A stretch of DNA of 64,000 bases from JAWWPG01 sp037719575 (GTDB taxonomy: Bacteria; Actinomycetota; Actinomycetes; Propionibacteriales; Nocardioidaceae), in the NCBI GenBank assembly GCA_037719575.1, contig JBBJMF010000001.1:31843-95842 (forward strand), written 5' to 3'. The notes under the pieces are model-generated. The model ran no database searches, had not been told where the DNA came from, and saw only the letters and a program-made list of their open reading frames with translations. Position 1 is the first letter of the stretch; every line of letters starts with the position of its first letter. Positions 54,509 to 63,011 of this stretch are shown here, in pieces. A program made the translations under genes and the position numbers.

Positions 54509-54549
54509 CCGGCCGAGTCTGGCACACGGCCACGTAGACTGGCCGGGTG
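54506..54549. promoter_or_regulatory. Mirror-image divergent promoter
   Basis: Two start codons face away from each other 37 nt apart. On the plus strand TAGACT (54535-54540), 6 nt, then GTG 54547; on the minus strand CAGACT (54521-54516), 7 nt, then GTG 54508. The stretches hexamer-to-start read TAGACTGGCCGGGTG and CAGACTCGGCCGGGTG and so form an inverted repeat with one extra base. Both transcripts would be leaderless. Confidence 0.6.
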
Positions 54550-55425
54550 CCGCCAGCACCTCCGAAGTCGTCCAACCTGCGTTCGCGCTCGATGATGGCG
54601 GGTGAGGCTGCGGCCTCGGCGAGTGAGGTCGAGCAGGCCCTCGCGACACCCCCGGACCCGACGGCCGCCGCCTTCTTCGACGTCGACAACACGGTCATGC
54701 AAGGCGCGTCAGTCTTCCACCTGATGCGCGGCCTGTACCGTCGCAGGTTCTTCACGTCCCGTGACCTGGCGCGGGCCGCCTGGGGCCAGGCGTACTTCCG
54801 ACTGGTAGGCGTCGAGGACCCGGACACCGTCGCGAACGCCCGGGAGTCGGCGCTCTCGTTCATCGCGGGGCACCGGGTCGAGGAGCTCGAGTCGGTGAGC
54901 GAGGAGATCTTCGACGAGGTCATGGCCGCCCGCATCTGGCCGGGGACCCGCGCGCTCGCCCAGCTCCATCTAGACCACGGCCAGCGGGTGTGGCTGGTGA
55001 CTGCGGCGCCCGTCGAGATCGCCGCCATCATCGCCAACCGCCTCGGGCTGACCGGTGCCCTCGGAACCGTCGCCGAGCACGTCGACGGCGTCTACACGGG
55101 CCGGCTGGTCGGTGAGATGCTGCACGGGCCGGCGAAGGCGGCGGCGGTCCTCGCCATCGCGGACCGCGAGGGACTCGACCTCGCCCGCTGCTCCGCCTAC
55201 TCCGACTCGGCCAACGACCTGCCGATGCTGTCGATCGTGGGCGACCCCTGCGCGATCAACCCAGACCGCCGGCTGCGCGAGCACGCCCGACGGGAGGGCT
55301 GGCGCGTGCGGGACTACCGCACCGGTCGCAAGGCAGCGCGGGCCAGCCTCGCCGGCGCCGCCGGAGCCGGAGCCGCCACCGGGGCGGTGGCGGCGGCGCT
55401 TGCCCTGCGCAAGAAGATGCGCTGA
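54547..55425 (+). CDS. HAD-IB family phosphatase (SerB-like)
   Basis: A 292-residue haloacid dehalogenase hydrolase. The catalytic DxDxT is FFDVDNTVMQG with D45 and D47; the acid loop is YSDSANDLPMLSIVG near residue 220, and LVTAAPVEIAAIIANRLG near 154 holds the second motif. It belongs to the SerB1-like HAD-IB group (Rv0505c type). The C-terminal about 30 residues are a Gly/Ala-rich stretch ending in AALALRKKMR, a possible membrane-associating helix. The GTG start is leaderless. The substrate, serine phosphate or another phosphoester, is open. Confidence 0.87.
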   Translation: MPPAPPKSSNLRSRSMMAGEAAASASEVEQALATPPDPTAAAFFDVDNTVMQGASVFHLMRGLYRRRFFTSRDLARAAWGQAYFRLVGVEDPDTVANARESALSFIAGHRVEELESVSEEIFDEVMAARIWPGTRALAQLHLDHGQRVWLVTAAPVEIAAIIANRLGLTGALGTVAEHVDGVYTGRLVGEMLHGPAKAAAVLAIADREGLDLARCSAYSDSANDLPMLSIVGDPCAINPDRRLREHARREGWRVRDYRTGRKAARASLAGAAGAGAATGAVAAALALRKKMR

Positions 55426-55893
55426 TCCTTGTCGTCTGGGCTGTCCAACCGAGCCCGGGCTGATGTCGCACTGCGGTCCGAGTGTTGGCCTCGCGAATGT
55501 TCCGGTCTGAGTGGGAGAATGGCGGCGACGACGACGAGGTGGCCACGTCGCGCCGCCACCTGCGGTCTCAATGTGGTGCGGTCACAGCCGGCAGTGATGG
55601 AGCGCAGTCCGGTCCGTCTGAGATGGTACGGACCGTCTGGGTACGAAAAGCCGGCGACGAACCGCCATTCCGTCCCTTACCAATCCGCCTTTGGGGCGCA
55701 TGGCCCACCCGCCCCAGCAACATCAGTGACTGACCATCGCCATTCCCCGATCTGAACCGACAGCCGTGAGACTCACCCGGCGGCCGACCCGTCATCACTG
55801 CCGCCTGAGACGCAACTGATGCTCAGACAGCACACGACCCCGCAACGGACGTCCGTCGACCACAGGCAAACCGCACGCCGCGGCCCGCCGCAC
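55426..55893. other. 468-nt intergenic region between convergent genes
   Basis: No convincing gene, tRNA or repeat is seen. Several overlapping open frames run through it on both strands, none with a recognisable domain or a good ribosome binding site. A perfect 7-bp hairpin stem (GGTCCGT at 55611-55617, ACGGACC at 55628-55634, 10-nt loop) is present but has no T-tract. Base composition looks less GC-rich than the flanking genes, so decayed or foreign DNA is possible. Confidence 0.5.
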
Positions 55894-56985
55894 TCAGCCG
55901 AAGACGCCGCGCCGCCGCGTGAGCAGCGAGTGCAGCGACTGCTGGATCGTCTCGCGGACCTGGTCCGTCACGTTGAAGACCAGCATCGGGTCCTCGGCCG
56001 CCCCGTCCCCGTAGGTGTCCGTTCGGATCGGCTCGCCGAACTCGATGAGCCACTTCGAGGGCAGCGGGACCAGGCCCAGCAGGCCAAGCCATGGAAAGAA
56101 CGGCGTGATCGGGAAGTAGGGCACCCCGAGCAGCCGCGCCAGGGCAGGCACGTTGCCGACCATCGGATAGATCTCCTCCGCACCCACGACCGAGCAGGGG
56201 ATGATCGGCACGCCGACCCTGAGTGCGGCGGACACGAAGCCGCCCCGGCCGAAGCGCTGCAGCTTGTAGCGCTCGGAGAACGGTTTGCCGATGCCCTTGA
56301 AGCCCTCTGGCCAGACCCCGACCAGGTCGCCACGTCTGAGCATCCGCTCGGCATCCTCGTTCCCGGCCAGCGTGGCACCGCCTTTGCGGGCCAGCTCGCC
56401 GAGGAACGGCATCCGGAACACGAGGTCCGCGCCGAGCATGCGCAACGACCGATCGGCGTGGTCGTGCAGGACCAGGGCCGTCATCAGCCCGTCCATCGGG
56501 AGCGCCCCGGAATGGTTCGAGACGACGAGGGCCCCACCCTCGGTCGGGATGTTGTCGACGCCGTGAACCTCGATGCGGAACCACTTCTCGGCGACCGGCC
56601 GAAGTGCCGCGAGCACGAAACGCTCAGTAATCTCCGCATCGAAGCCGAACTCGTCGATGTCGTAGTCGCCCGTGATCCGGCGGCGCAGAAAGGCGAGCAG
56701 CTCCGCCAGCCGGCGCTCCCAGCCGGTCTCCCCGAACACGTCCCGCGCCGCGTCGGCGACCGCATCCGCCAGATCGTCCGCGCGCAGCGGCTCAGCTCGC
56801 AGCGGTTCGGCACGAGCCCGTGCCTCCTCACCGGTCTCGCGCATGGAGTCGCGTCGGCCACGGGGGGGCACCTTTGCCGTCGTACCGCCGGGAGCCAGGG
56901 CGCGTGCCGCGGCGGACGGCGACGTGCGCGACCCGCGGCCGGGCGCGGCCACGCCGCCGATGGGGATGATCTCAGCGTCGGGCAC
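55894..56985 (-). CDS. Lysophospholipid acyltransferase family protein
   Basis: A 363-residue PlsC-type acyltransferase. The catalytic motif is the NHSxxxxxD form, VVSNHSGALPMDGLMTAL, near residue 150. The second block is GVWPEGFKGIGKPF near 220 and the third PIIPCSVVGAEEIYP near 253. The first about 100 residues are low-complexity and charged. It probably acylates a lipid intermediate at the inner membrane face; Rv0502 is the corresponding mycobacterial gene. ATG 56985 overlaps the epimerase gene by 14 nt. Confidence 0.85.
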   Translation of the reverse strand: MPDAEIIPIGGVAAPGRGSRTSPSAAARALAPGGTTAKVPPRGRRDSMRETGEEARARAEPLRAEPLRADDLADAVADAARDVFGETGWERRLAELLAFLRRRITGDYDIDEFGFDAEITERFVLAALRPVAEKWFRIEVHGVDNIPTEGGALVVSNHSGALPMDGLMTALVLHDHADRSLRMLGADLVFRMPFLGELARKGGATLAGNEDAERMLRRGDLVGVWPEGFKGIGKPFSERYKLQRFGRGGFVSAALRVGVPIIPCSVVGAEEIYPMVGNVPALARLLGVPYFPITPFFPWLGLLGLVPLPSKWLIEFGEPIRTDTYGDGAAEDPMLVFNVTDQVRETIQQSLHSLLTRRRGVFG

Positions 56986-58006
56986 GGGTCACCATCTGGG
57001 ACACGACCTCCTGAGCCTGCCGCTCCCACTGCTCGAGCCGGCCCGGGTCCAGGACTCCGGGGTTCACCCGCTGGGCGAAGGCGCCGAAGGCATCCGGTGT
57101 CGTGAAGCGGGGCTCGAAGCCGAGCACGGTGCGCATCCGCGTCGTATCGATGCCTCGGCCATAGGTCAGGAAGCCGACCTGTTCCGGGGACATCTCTACC
57201 CCGCGCAGCTGAGGCATCGACGACCCCATCGTGCTCAGCACGAAGGACGGCAGGGGGAGGCTGGGCCGGCCGACCCGTCGTACCGCCTGCGACAGCATGA
57301 GGACTCCGTCACCGGACACGTTGAACGTGCCGTGGACGCCCGAGACCGTGGCGAGCTCGAGTGCCGCGAGCGCGTCCTCCTCATGGCAGAACTGGAGCCG
57401 GGAGTCGAACCCCAGCACGGTGGGCACCAGAGGAAGCGAGAAGTACCGGGTCATCGAGGTCTCGATCTCGGGTCCCATCAGGTTCGCGCAGCGGAGCATC
57501 GTGACGGTGACGTCAGGTCGGCGGCGCGCGAACCCCCGGACGTAGCCCTCGACCTCCACCGAGTCCTTGCCGTAGCCGGCCCGCGGCATCCGGCGCGGCG
57601 CCATCTCCTCCGCGAACATCGCAGGATCCTTCGACGACGACCCATAGACGTGAGCGGACGACTTGACGACCAACCGTCGCACGCCCGGCGCGCGCTGGCA
57701 CGCAGCGAGCAGCTGCATGGTGCCGATGACGTTGATCTCCTTCATCAGTGTTCGGCCGCCGGTCCCACTCGGGGTGGCGATGACGCTGAGATGGACCACG
57801 GTGTCGACATCCTCGGCCGCGATCACCTTGGCGATCACCGGGTTGCGGATGTCGGCCCTGACGAAACGTACGTCGCCGAGGTCACGACGCGGCGGAACGC
57901 CATCGACACCGATGACCCGCTCCACGGCGGGGTGACCGGCGATCCGGCGCGCGAACCTTCCCCCGAGATCCCTGCACACCCCGGTGACGAGGACGACGCG
58001 ACCCAT
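56972..58006 (-). CDS. NAD-dependent epimerase/dehydratase family protein
   Basis: A 344-residue extended short-chain dehydrogenase. The Rossmann loop is VVLVTGVCRDLGGRFARRI near residue 4-22, and the catalytic region VVKSSAHVYGSS near 120 followed by GYGKDSVEVEGYV near 144 holds an S...YxxxK-like set with Y-GKD in place of the classic YxxxK. In Mycobacterium this position is annotated galE2 (Rv0501), but the sugar substrate is not proven. It follows the bS22 gene by 19 nt and precedes the acyltransferase. Confidence 0.82.
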   Translation of the reverse strand: MGRVVLVTGVCRDLGGRFARRIAGHPAVERVIGVDGVPPRRDLGDVRFVRADIRNPVIAKVIAAEDVDTVVHLSVIATPSGTGGRTLMKEINVIGTMQLLAACQRAPGVRRLVVKSSAHVYGSSSKDPAMFAEEMAPRRMPRAGYGKDSVEVEGYVRGFARRRPDVTVTMLRCANLMGPEIETSMTRYFSLPLVPTVLGFDSRLQFCHEEDALAALELATVSGVHGTFNVSGDGVLMLSQAVRRVGRPSLPLPSFVLSTMGSSMPQLRGVEMSPEQVGFLTYGRGIDTTRMRTVLGFEPRFTTPDAFGAFAQRVNPGVLDPGRLEQWERQAQEVVSQMVTRARR

Positions 58007-58025
58007 GACCGTTGACCCTGGGCGG

Positions 58026-58127
58026 CTACTTGCCCGCGCGACGCCGCTGGATCCGCGTCTTCTTCAACAGCTTGCGGTGCTTCTTCTTGGCCATTCGCTT
58101 CTTGCGCTTTTTGATGACTGAGCCCAC
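58026..58127 (-). CDS. 30S ribosomal protein bS22 (AURKAIP1/COX24-domain mini-protein)
   Basis: A 33-residue, extremely basic protein beginning VGSVIKKRKKRMAKKKHRK and ending RIQRRRAGK. This matches the actinobacterial bS22 protein seen in mycobacterial ribosomes (the AURKAIP1/COX24 family). It starts with GTG 58127; GAAAGG lies 6 nt upstream. It is the first gene of the bS22-epimerase-acyltransferase series. Confidence 0.9.
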   Translation of the reverse strand: MGSVIKKRKKRMAKKKHRKLLKKTRIQRRRAGK

Positions 58128-58251
58128 GGTCTGCCTTTCGGGGGATGCCTATGACCCCCTCGGTCAGGCGGTCACGGAAGCGACCGATGTCGCCTGTCCG
58201 CGCGGCCAGCCTACCGGTCGGCGCCGGAGGCACCGAACAGAGCCCGCACGG

Positions 58252-58461
58252 TCACCCGGCCTGGAAGTACGACTTCCGCAGATACTCGTTGACCGCGCTC
58301 TCGGGGACCCGGAAGGAGCGGCCGACCCTCGCAGCCGGGAGGTCACCCGCGTGCACGAGTCGATAGACGGTCATCTTGGAGACCCGCATCGCCGCAGCGA
58401 CCTCGGCGACGGTCAAGAACGAGACGTCGGAGACGCTGTCTCCGATCGAGGCGTGAGGCAT
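58252..58461 (-). CDS. Excisionase/BldC-like helix-turn-helix protein
   Basis: A 69-residue MerR-type/excisionase-family DNA-binding protein: FLTVAEVAAAMRVSKMTVYRLVHAG near residue 15-39 (quoted in part: VAAAMRVSKMTVYRLVHAG) and AARVGRSFRVPESAVNEYL at the end. This is the HTH_17 layout (Rv0500A type) that in actinobacteria sits before bS22. Its targets are unknown. I start at ATG 58461; GGGAG lies 11 nt upstream. The frame is open farther upstream but without domain content. Confidence 0.85.
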   Translation of the reverse strand: MPHASIGDSVSDVSFLTVAEVAAAMRVSKMTVYRLVHAGDLPAARVGRSFRVPESAVNEYLRKSYFQAG

Positions 58462-58569
58462 AGCACAACCAACTCCCGGCACGACCGCACCCTGGCTTCC
58501 CACCAGAGACGATTTCGTCCGTGCTAAGCGTGAGAGTAGTGGCAAGTGGGGCTTGTGGGAAGTCCACCC

Positions 58570-59754
58570 TCAGAAGGAGATGTCGATGCCATGATGGGGG
58601 AACACCTCGCGGCGGGTCTCGGCGACGGACCTGTCCAGCCAGGAGTCGGGGTTGTAGCCGGTCGACCAGTCGTCGTAGACCGGCAGCTTGCCGTCACTCA
58701 TCGCCTCTGGCGCCCGATGCCCGTCGGTCAGGTCAGCGACGTGGTGCAGCCAGTCCTGCGGCACGGCTGTCGCGGGGTCCAGCGCGCGGCCCCCCACCAC
58801 CGCAAGCAGATGGGTCCAGGTGCGCGGTACGACGTCGAAGATCGCATAGCCACCGCCGCCGGTGGCGAGCCAGCGCCCGCCGCAGACCTCGTGCGCCAGG
58901 TCGTGCACGGCGAGGTGGGCTGCGCGCTGCGCGTCCACGCTCACCATCAGGTGGGTGAGGGGGTCGTCGAGGTGGGAGTCGCAGCCGTGCTGGCTCACCA
59001 AGATGTCTGGGTCGAAGGCGCGCACCAGCTCGGGGACGACGGCGTGGAACGCGCGGAGCCAGCCCCGGTCGCCGGTTCCCGGTGGCAGCGGCACGTTGAC
59101 GGCGCTACCGAGGGCCGCCGGCCCGCCGGTCTCGGAGGAGTAGCCGGTGCCCGGGAACAACGTCCGCGGAGACTCGTGCAGGCTGATCGTCAGCACCCGG
59201 GCGTCGTCGTAGAAGGCCGCCTGCACGCCGTCACCGTGATGCGCGTCGATGTCGACGTACGCGATCCGCTCGGCGCCGCTCGCCAGCAGCCAGGCGATGG
59301 CGATCGCCGGGTCGTTGTAGATGCAGAAGCCGCTCGCAGTGTCTGCCATCGCGTGGTGGAGGCCACCAGTGATGTTCACCGCGTGCAGGGCGGTGCCCTC
59401 CCAGACCCGTCGGGCGCCCTCGAGCGTGGCGCCGACGATGTGTGCGGACGCGTCGTGCATGCCCTCGAAGACCGGGTCGTCCTGCGTGCCGAGGCCGTGA
59501 GCGAGGTCCGTGTCGTCCGGCCGGTCGCTGAGCCGTTTGACGGCCTCCACGTACGCTGGCGTATGGACCAGGGTCAGCTCGTCGTCGGTGGCATGCGGCC
59601 CCCCAACGAGTTGGAGGGCGGGGTCGTCGAACACGCCGAGCGAGCGCGCCAGCCGCATCGTCAGGTCGACCCTGATGGGCGCCATCGGGTGACCGGCCCC
59701 GAAGTTGTAGCGCGACAGGCTGTCGTCGTACACGACCGCCGCGAGCCCACCCAC
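58570..59754 (-). CDS. acuC: Acetoin utilisation AcuC-like deacetylase
   Basis: A 394-residue class I histone-deacetylase-fold enzyme. The catalytic histidine pair and metal ligands are in ITGGLHHAMADTASGFCIYND near residue 130 (quoted in part: GGLHHAMADTASGFC), YVDIDAHHGDGVQAAFYDD near 168 and SQHGCDSHLDDPL near 254; GGGGYAIFDVVPRTW near 300 completes the pocket. It probably removes acetyl groups from acetyl-CoA synthetase or other lysines. The GTG start is leaderless (TAGGGT, 6 nt). Confidence 0.86.
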   Translation of the reverse strand: MGGLAAVVYDDSLSRYNFGAGHPMAPIRVDLTMRLARSLGVFDDPALQLVGGPHATDDELTLVHTPAYVEAVKRLSDRPDDTDLAHGLGTQDDPVFEGMHDASAHIVGATLEGARRVWEGTALHAVNITGGLHHAMADTASGFCIYNDPAIAIAWLLASGAERIAYVDIDAHHGDGVQAAFYDDARVLTISLHESPRTLFPGTGYSSETGGPAALGSAVNVPLPPGTGDRGWLRAFHAVVPELVRAFDPDILVSQHGCDSHLDDPLTHLMVSVDAQRAAHLAVHDLAHEVCGGRWLATGGGGYAIFDVVPRTWTHLLAVVGGRALDPATAVPQDWLHHVADLTDGHRAPEAMSDGKLPVYDDWSTGYNPDSWLDRSVAETRREVFPHHGIDISF

Positions 59755-59760
59755 CCTCAG

Positions 59761-59766
59761 ACCCTA
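59761..59766 (-). promoter_or_regulatory. -10 element of a leaderless promoter (acuC)
   Basis: TAGGGT on the minus strand, 6 nt before the GTG at 59754. Confidence 0.55.
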
Positions 59767-59802
59767 GCGGCCTCGTCGTGGCCGTGCGCCCTCAAGCACC
59801 GC

Positions 59803-60732
59803 TCAGCCCTTCGTCGCCAGACTCCGCACGAAGAAGGCGAGGTTGGACGGTTTCTCGGCCAGCCGCCTCATCAGGTAGCCGTACCACTGGTCGCCGTACG
59901 GGATGTAGACCCGGACCCGCTCGCCGGCCGCGGCCAGCCGCTTCTGCTCGTCTGGGCGGATCCCGAAGAGCATCTGGTACTCGTAGCTGCCCTTGGCCCG
60001 GCCGTCGGCCTCCACCAGCAAGCCGGCGATCTCGATCAGCTTGGGATCGTGCGAGGCGACCATCGGGTATCCCGCGCCGGCCATCAGCGCCTTGAGACAG
60101 CGGATGTAGGAAAGCCGCACATCGGCCTTGCCCTGGAACGCGACGGACTCCGGCTCCTTGTAGGCACCCTTGCACAGCCGGATCCGGGACCCGTCGTACG
60201 CGAGGTCCTTGCAGTCCTGCTCGGTACGACGCAGGTAGGCCTGGACGACGCCCCCCGTGGCAGGGAAGTCCTGCCGAAGCTCGCGCAGGATGGCGAGAGT
60301 GCAGTCAGTGGTCGTGTGGTCCTCCATGTCGAGGGTGACCGTGGTGCCGGCGTCGGCGGCCGCCTGACAGATCCTCCGCGCATTCTCGAGCGCGACCTGC
60401 TCGCCCTTGCCCGGCAACGCCTGACCCACGGCGGAGAGCTTGACGGAGACCTCCGCGCCCGGCGTCAGCCCGGCCGACGAGAGGTTTTTCAGCAGCAGCA
60501 GATAGGCATCGACGGTTGCCGATGCCTGGGCCACGTCGAGGGTGTCCTCACCGAGGTAGTCGAGGCTCACGAGCAGGCCACCGTCGATGAGCGCCCGGGT
60601 GCTTTCCACGGCGTCGTCGGCGCTCTCACCCGCCACGAAGCGAGAGACGATGCCGCTCGACACCGGCATCGTGCTCACCAGCTTCTTGACCCGGTCGCTG
60701 TCGGCCAACATGAGCAGGGATCGGCGCAGCAC
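59803..60732 (-). CDS. Proline dehydrogenase
   Basis: A 309-residue monofunctional FAD-dependent proline dehydrogenase. Barrel motifs include SVKLSAVGQALPGKGEQVAL near residue 95 (quoted in part: SVKLSAVGQALPG), TVTLDMEDHTTTDCTL near 134, VVQAYLRRTEQDCKDL near 162, RIRLCKGAYKEPESVAF near 184 and YIPYGDQWYGYLMRRLAEKP near 277, the last holding the proline-binding arginine pair. It passes electrons from proline to the quinone pool. The P5C dehydrogenase gene is not nearby. The GTG start is leaderless. Confidence 0.9.
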   Translation of the reverse strand: MLRRSLLMLADSDRVKKLVSTMPVSSGIVSRFVAGESADDAVESTRALIDGGLLVSLDYLGEDTLDVAQASATVDAYLLLLKNLSSAGLTPGAEVSVKLSAVGQALPGKGEQVALENARRICQAAADAGTTVTLDMEDHTTTDCTLAILRELRQDFPATGGVVQAYLRRTEQDCKDLAYDGSRIRLCKGAYKEPESVAFQGKADVRLSYIRCLKALMAGAGYPMVASHDPKLIEIAGLLVEADGRAKGSYEYQMLFGIRPDEQKRLAAAGERVRVYIPYGDQWYGYLMRRLAEKPSNLAFFVRSLATKG

Positions 60733-60738
60733 GGTGAC

Positions 60739-60744
60739 AGGTTA
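60739..60744 (-). promoter_or_regulatory. -10 element of a leaderless promoter (proline dehydrogenase)
   Basis: TAACCT on the minus strand, 6 nt before the GTG at 60732. Confidence 0.5.
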
Positions 60745-60803
60745 CTAGGATCGTGGGTGCCCGACCCCGAACCGGTGCCCGAACACCTGCCTGAAGGACG
60801 GCG

Positions 60804-61025
60804 ATGAGCCACTACATCAACGCCGAGCTCGTCGCCAACGTGCTCAAGGTCGTCGCCAAGGCCGGCGATGTCGTGGTGGCCGACGACACCCTGGTGATCC
60901 TCGAGTCAATGAAGATGGAGATCCCGGTCCCCGCCGAGGTGTCGGGCACGATCGTCGAGCTCAGTGTGCGCGAAGGCCAGGTTGTCACCGAAGGTGACCA
61001 GATCGCCGAGATCGACGAGGACTGA
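60804..61025 (+). CDS. Biotin/lipoyl-binding carrier protein
   Basis: A 73-residue single-domain carrier. The attachment site is ILESMKMEIPVPAE with lysine 37, and the second half (VSGTIVELSVREGQVVTEGDQ) completes the barrel. It resembles the TB7.3-type biotinylated proteins of mycobacteria. No carboxylase gene is next to it, so its partner is elsewhere. ATG 60804 has GAAGGA upstream. Confidence 0.87.
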   Translation: MSHYINAELVANVLKVVAKAGDVVVADDTLVILESMKMEIPVPAEVSGTIVELSVREGQVVTEGDQIAEIDED

Positions 61026-61111
61026 CCCGTCCTTCTTGCTGATTCGCCTGCATCGGCCCTGCGGTCCGGACCCGCTATGACGCAGACGAGTCGCTAGGAG
61101 TCCGCCACTGG

Positions 61112-61978
61112 CTAGGCCGGCGTCGCGAGATGCAGGCGCGTGAAGGCCAGCGACTCCACCAGGTCGGCCTGGCGGGCGTGGAGGTTCGCGGCCCGGCGGG
61201 TGTTGATCTCCACCACGACGTTGCCCTCGAACCCGTTCGCCGCCAGCAGCTCGAGGAGCTCGCCACATGGCTGGTTGCCCCGGCCGGGCACCAGGTGCTC
61301 GTCCTTGGCCGATCCGCTGCCATCGGTCATGTGCACGTGGTGCAGCCGATCCCCCAGGTCGAGCGCCATCTGGACCGGGTCGCTGCCGGAGGTGGACGAG
61401 TGCGACAGGTCGAGCGTCGTGTGCGCGTAGTCCTGCTCGACGGGATTCCAGCCGGGCTGGTAGACCTGCAGCTCACGCCGGGAGGCCCGCCACGGGTACA
61501 TGTTCTCCACCGCGAACGCGACGCCGGTCTCGGCCTCGAGCTTCGCGATGCCCTCGACGAAACCCCTGACGTACTCGCGCTGCCAGCGAAACGGCGGGTG
61601 GACGACGACGATCCGCGCCCCGAGCGCCAGCGCCGCCTCGGCACTGCGCTGCAGCTTTCCCCAAGGCTCCGGCCCCCACACTCGCTGGGTGATCAGCAGA
61701 CAGGGCGCGTGGATCGCGCACACGGGCACCTGGTGAAGGTCGACGAGGTGCCTGACTGCGGCGACGTCCTGGCTCACCGGGTCGAGCCCCACCATCACCT
61801 CGACCGCGTCGTAGCCGAGCGCCGCGGCGAGCTCGAACGCGCAAGCTGTCGACTCCGGGTAGACCGAGGCCGAGGACAGTGCGACTCGTGCTGCCGGCAC
61901 CCGGACCGGTTCTGACCGGGCGTCGACCCGGTCCGCGGAGCGGTCGCCGGAGTCGTCGCTGGGGTCGGCAGCACTCAC
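61112..61978 (-). CDS. Xylose isomerase-like TIM-barrel protein
   Basis: A 288-residue AP endonuclease/sugar-phosphate isomerase-fold protein. Metal-type residues appear in GYDAVEVMVGLD near residue 55, CAIHAPCLLI near 87, RIVVVHPPFRWQ near 118, FAVENMYPWR near 150 and HVHMTDGSG near 215. This corresponds to the Rv0498 family, whose substrate is unproven. The start is GTG 61978, 6 nt after TAGGCT, in the 18-nt gap behind the Ppx/GppA gene. Confidence 0.8.
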   Translation of the reverse strand: MSAADPSDDSGDRSADRVDARSEPVRVPAARVALSSASVYPESTACAFELAAALGYDAVEVMVGLDPVSQDVAAVRHLVDLHQVPVCAIHAPCLLITQRVWGPEPWGKLQRSAEAALALGARIVVVHPPFRWQREYVRGFVEGIAKLEAETGVAFAVENMYPWRASRRELQVYQPGWNPVEQDYAHTTLDLSHSSTSGSDPVQMALDLGDRLHHVHMTDGSGSAKDEHLVPGRGNQPCGELLELLAANGFEGNVVVEINTRRAANLHARQADLVESLAFTRLHLATPA

Positions 61979-61984
61979 CCGTTC

Positions 61985-61990
61985 AGCCTA
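61985..61990 (-). promoter_or_regulatory. -10 element of a leaderless promoter (TIM-barrel gene)
   Basis: TAGGCT on the minus strand, 6 nt before the GTG at 61978. Confidence 0.5.
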
Positions 61991-61996
61991 TGGGGG

Positions 61997-62929
61997 TCAC
62001 CGCTCGGGCAGCGAGTCGAGCGACTGCAGGATCACGCCCTCCCGCAGCGCCCACGGGCAGATCTCCAGCTCCTCGATGCCGAAGATGTCCATCACCGCCT
62101 CCGCGACAACCCCGCCTGCGAGGAGCTGATGGGCCCGCCCGGCCGAGACTCCCGGGAGTCGGGCCAGCTCCTCCCGGTTGAGCCTGGCGATTCGCGGCAG
62201 CCGCTTGGCAAGGGTGGACCGGGCCAGCGTGCGTCGTACGTAGTCGCCCTCTGCGGAGGACGACGCCCCGCAGACCCGCGCGAGCGACCGGAACGTCTTC
62301 GACGTGGCGACGGCATGGTCCTCGGACCCCGCACGCAGCACCGTGCCGGCACCCCGGGCGATCTGGGCCCGGACGTACTTGCGCAGGTCCCGGTAGTCGG
62401 ACTCGAGGGGCACGTCGCCCCGCAGCCACTCTCGGGTCAGCCGGCCGGCACCCAGCTCGAATGACAAGGTCACGTCCGGGACCTCGTCCGCGCCGGTGGC
62501 GATCTCGAGCGACCCACCCCCGATGTCGAACACGGCGAGCCGCCCCGACGACCAGCCGAACCAGCGTCGCACGGCCAGGAACGTCAGCATCGCCTCCTGC
62601 TCGCCGCTCAGCACCAGGAGGTCGACGCCGGTCGCCGTCCGCACCAGTCGGAGGACCTCGTCGGTGTTGCTCGCCTCACGGATCGCCGAGGTGGCGAACG
62701 CCTTCACCGACCCGCACCCCTGGTCCTCAGCCTCCGCCAGCGCGCTGGCAATGAAGGACACCAGCGCGTCCACCCCGGACTCCGACAGGGCCCCGTCAGG
62801 GGTGAGGTGCTCCGCCAGTCGCAGCTCTCGCTTGACCGACAGTGCGGGCAGCGGCGCCGCCCCCCGGTGGGCATCCACCACGAGGAGATGAGCCGTGTTC
62901 GAGCCCACGTCGAGGACGGCTTCACGCAT
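61997..62929 (-). CDS. Ppx/GppA family phosphatase
   Basis: A 310-residue exopolyphosphatase/guanosine pentaphosphate phosphatase family protein. It opens with VLDVGSNTAHLLVVDAH (phosphate-binding loop 1) and has VFDIGGGSLEIATG near residue 138 (loop 2), typical of the actin-like fold. It is the short, two-domain version as in mycobacterial Ppx1 (Rv0496). Polyphosphate is the likely substrate; pppGpp cannot be ruled out. The start is ATG 62929, 6 nt after TAGCCT. Confidence 0.86.
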   Translation of the reverse strand: MREAVLDVGSNTAHLLVVDAHRGAAPLPALSVKRELRLAEHLTPDGALSESGVDALVSFIASALAEAEDQGCGSVKAFATSAIREASNTDEVLRLVRTATGVDLLVLSGEQEAMLTFLAVRRWFGWSSGRLAVFDIGGGSLEIATGADEVPDVTLSFELGAGRLTREWLRGDVPLESDYRDLRKYVRAQIARGAGTVLRAGSEDHAVATSKTFRSLARVCGASSSAEGDYVRRTLARSTLAKRLPRIARLNREELARLPGVSAGRAHQLLAGGVVAEAVMDIFGIEELEICPWALREGVILQSLDSLPER

Positions 62930-62935
62930 GCACCG

Positions 62936-62941
62936 AGGCTA
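62936..62941 (-). promoter_or_regulatory. -10 element of a leaderless promoter (Ppx/GppA gene)
   Basis: TAGCCT on the minus strand, 6 nt before the ATG at 62929. Confidence 0.55.
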
Positions 62942-62999
62942 ACGGCTCGGCATGGGCGTCGCAGACTGCCGCTGGGACTGATGACTCGGCGCCGGCGAC

Positions 63000-63005
63000 T
63001 ACAGT
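63000..63005 (+). promoter_or_regulatory. -10 element of a leaderless promoter (cysteine-rich protein)
   Basis: TACAGT, 6 nt before the GTG at 63012. Confidence 0.5.
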
Positions 63006-63011
63006 GACCGG

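Noticed and set aside
55482..55733. 83-residue open frame in the 55.4-55.9 kb gap
   Set aside because: No recognisable domain, no ribosome binding site, and competing frames on both strands are equally open.
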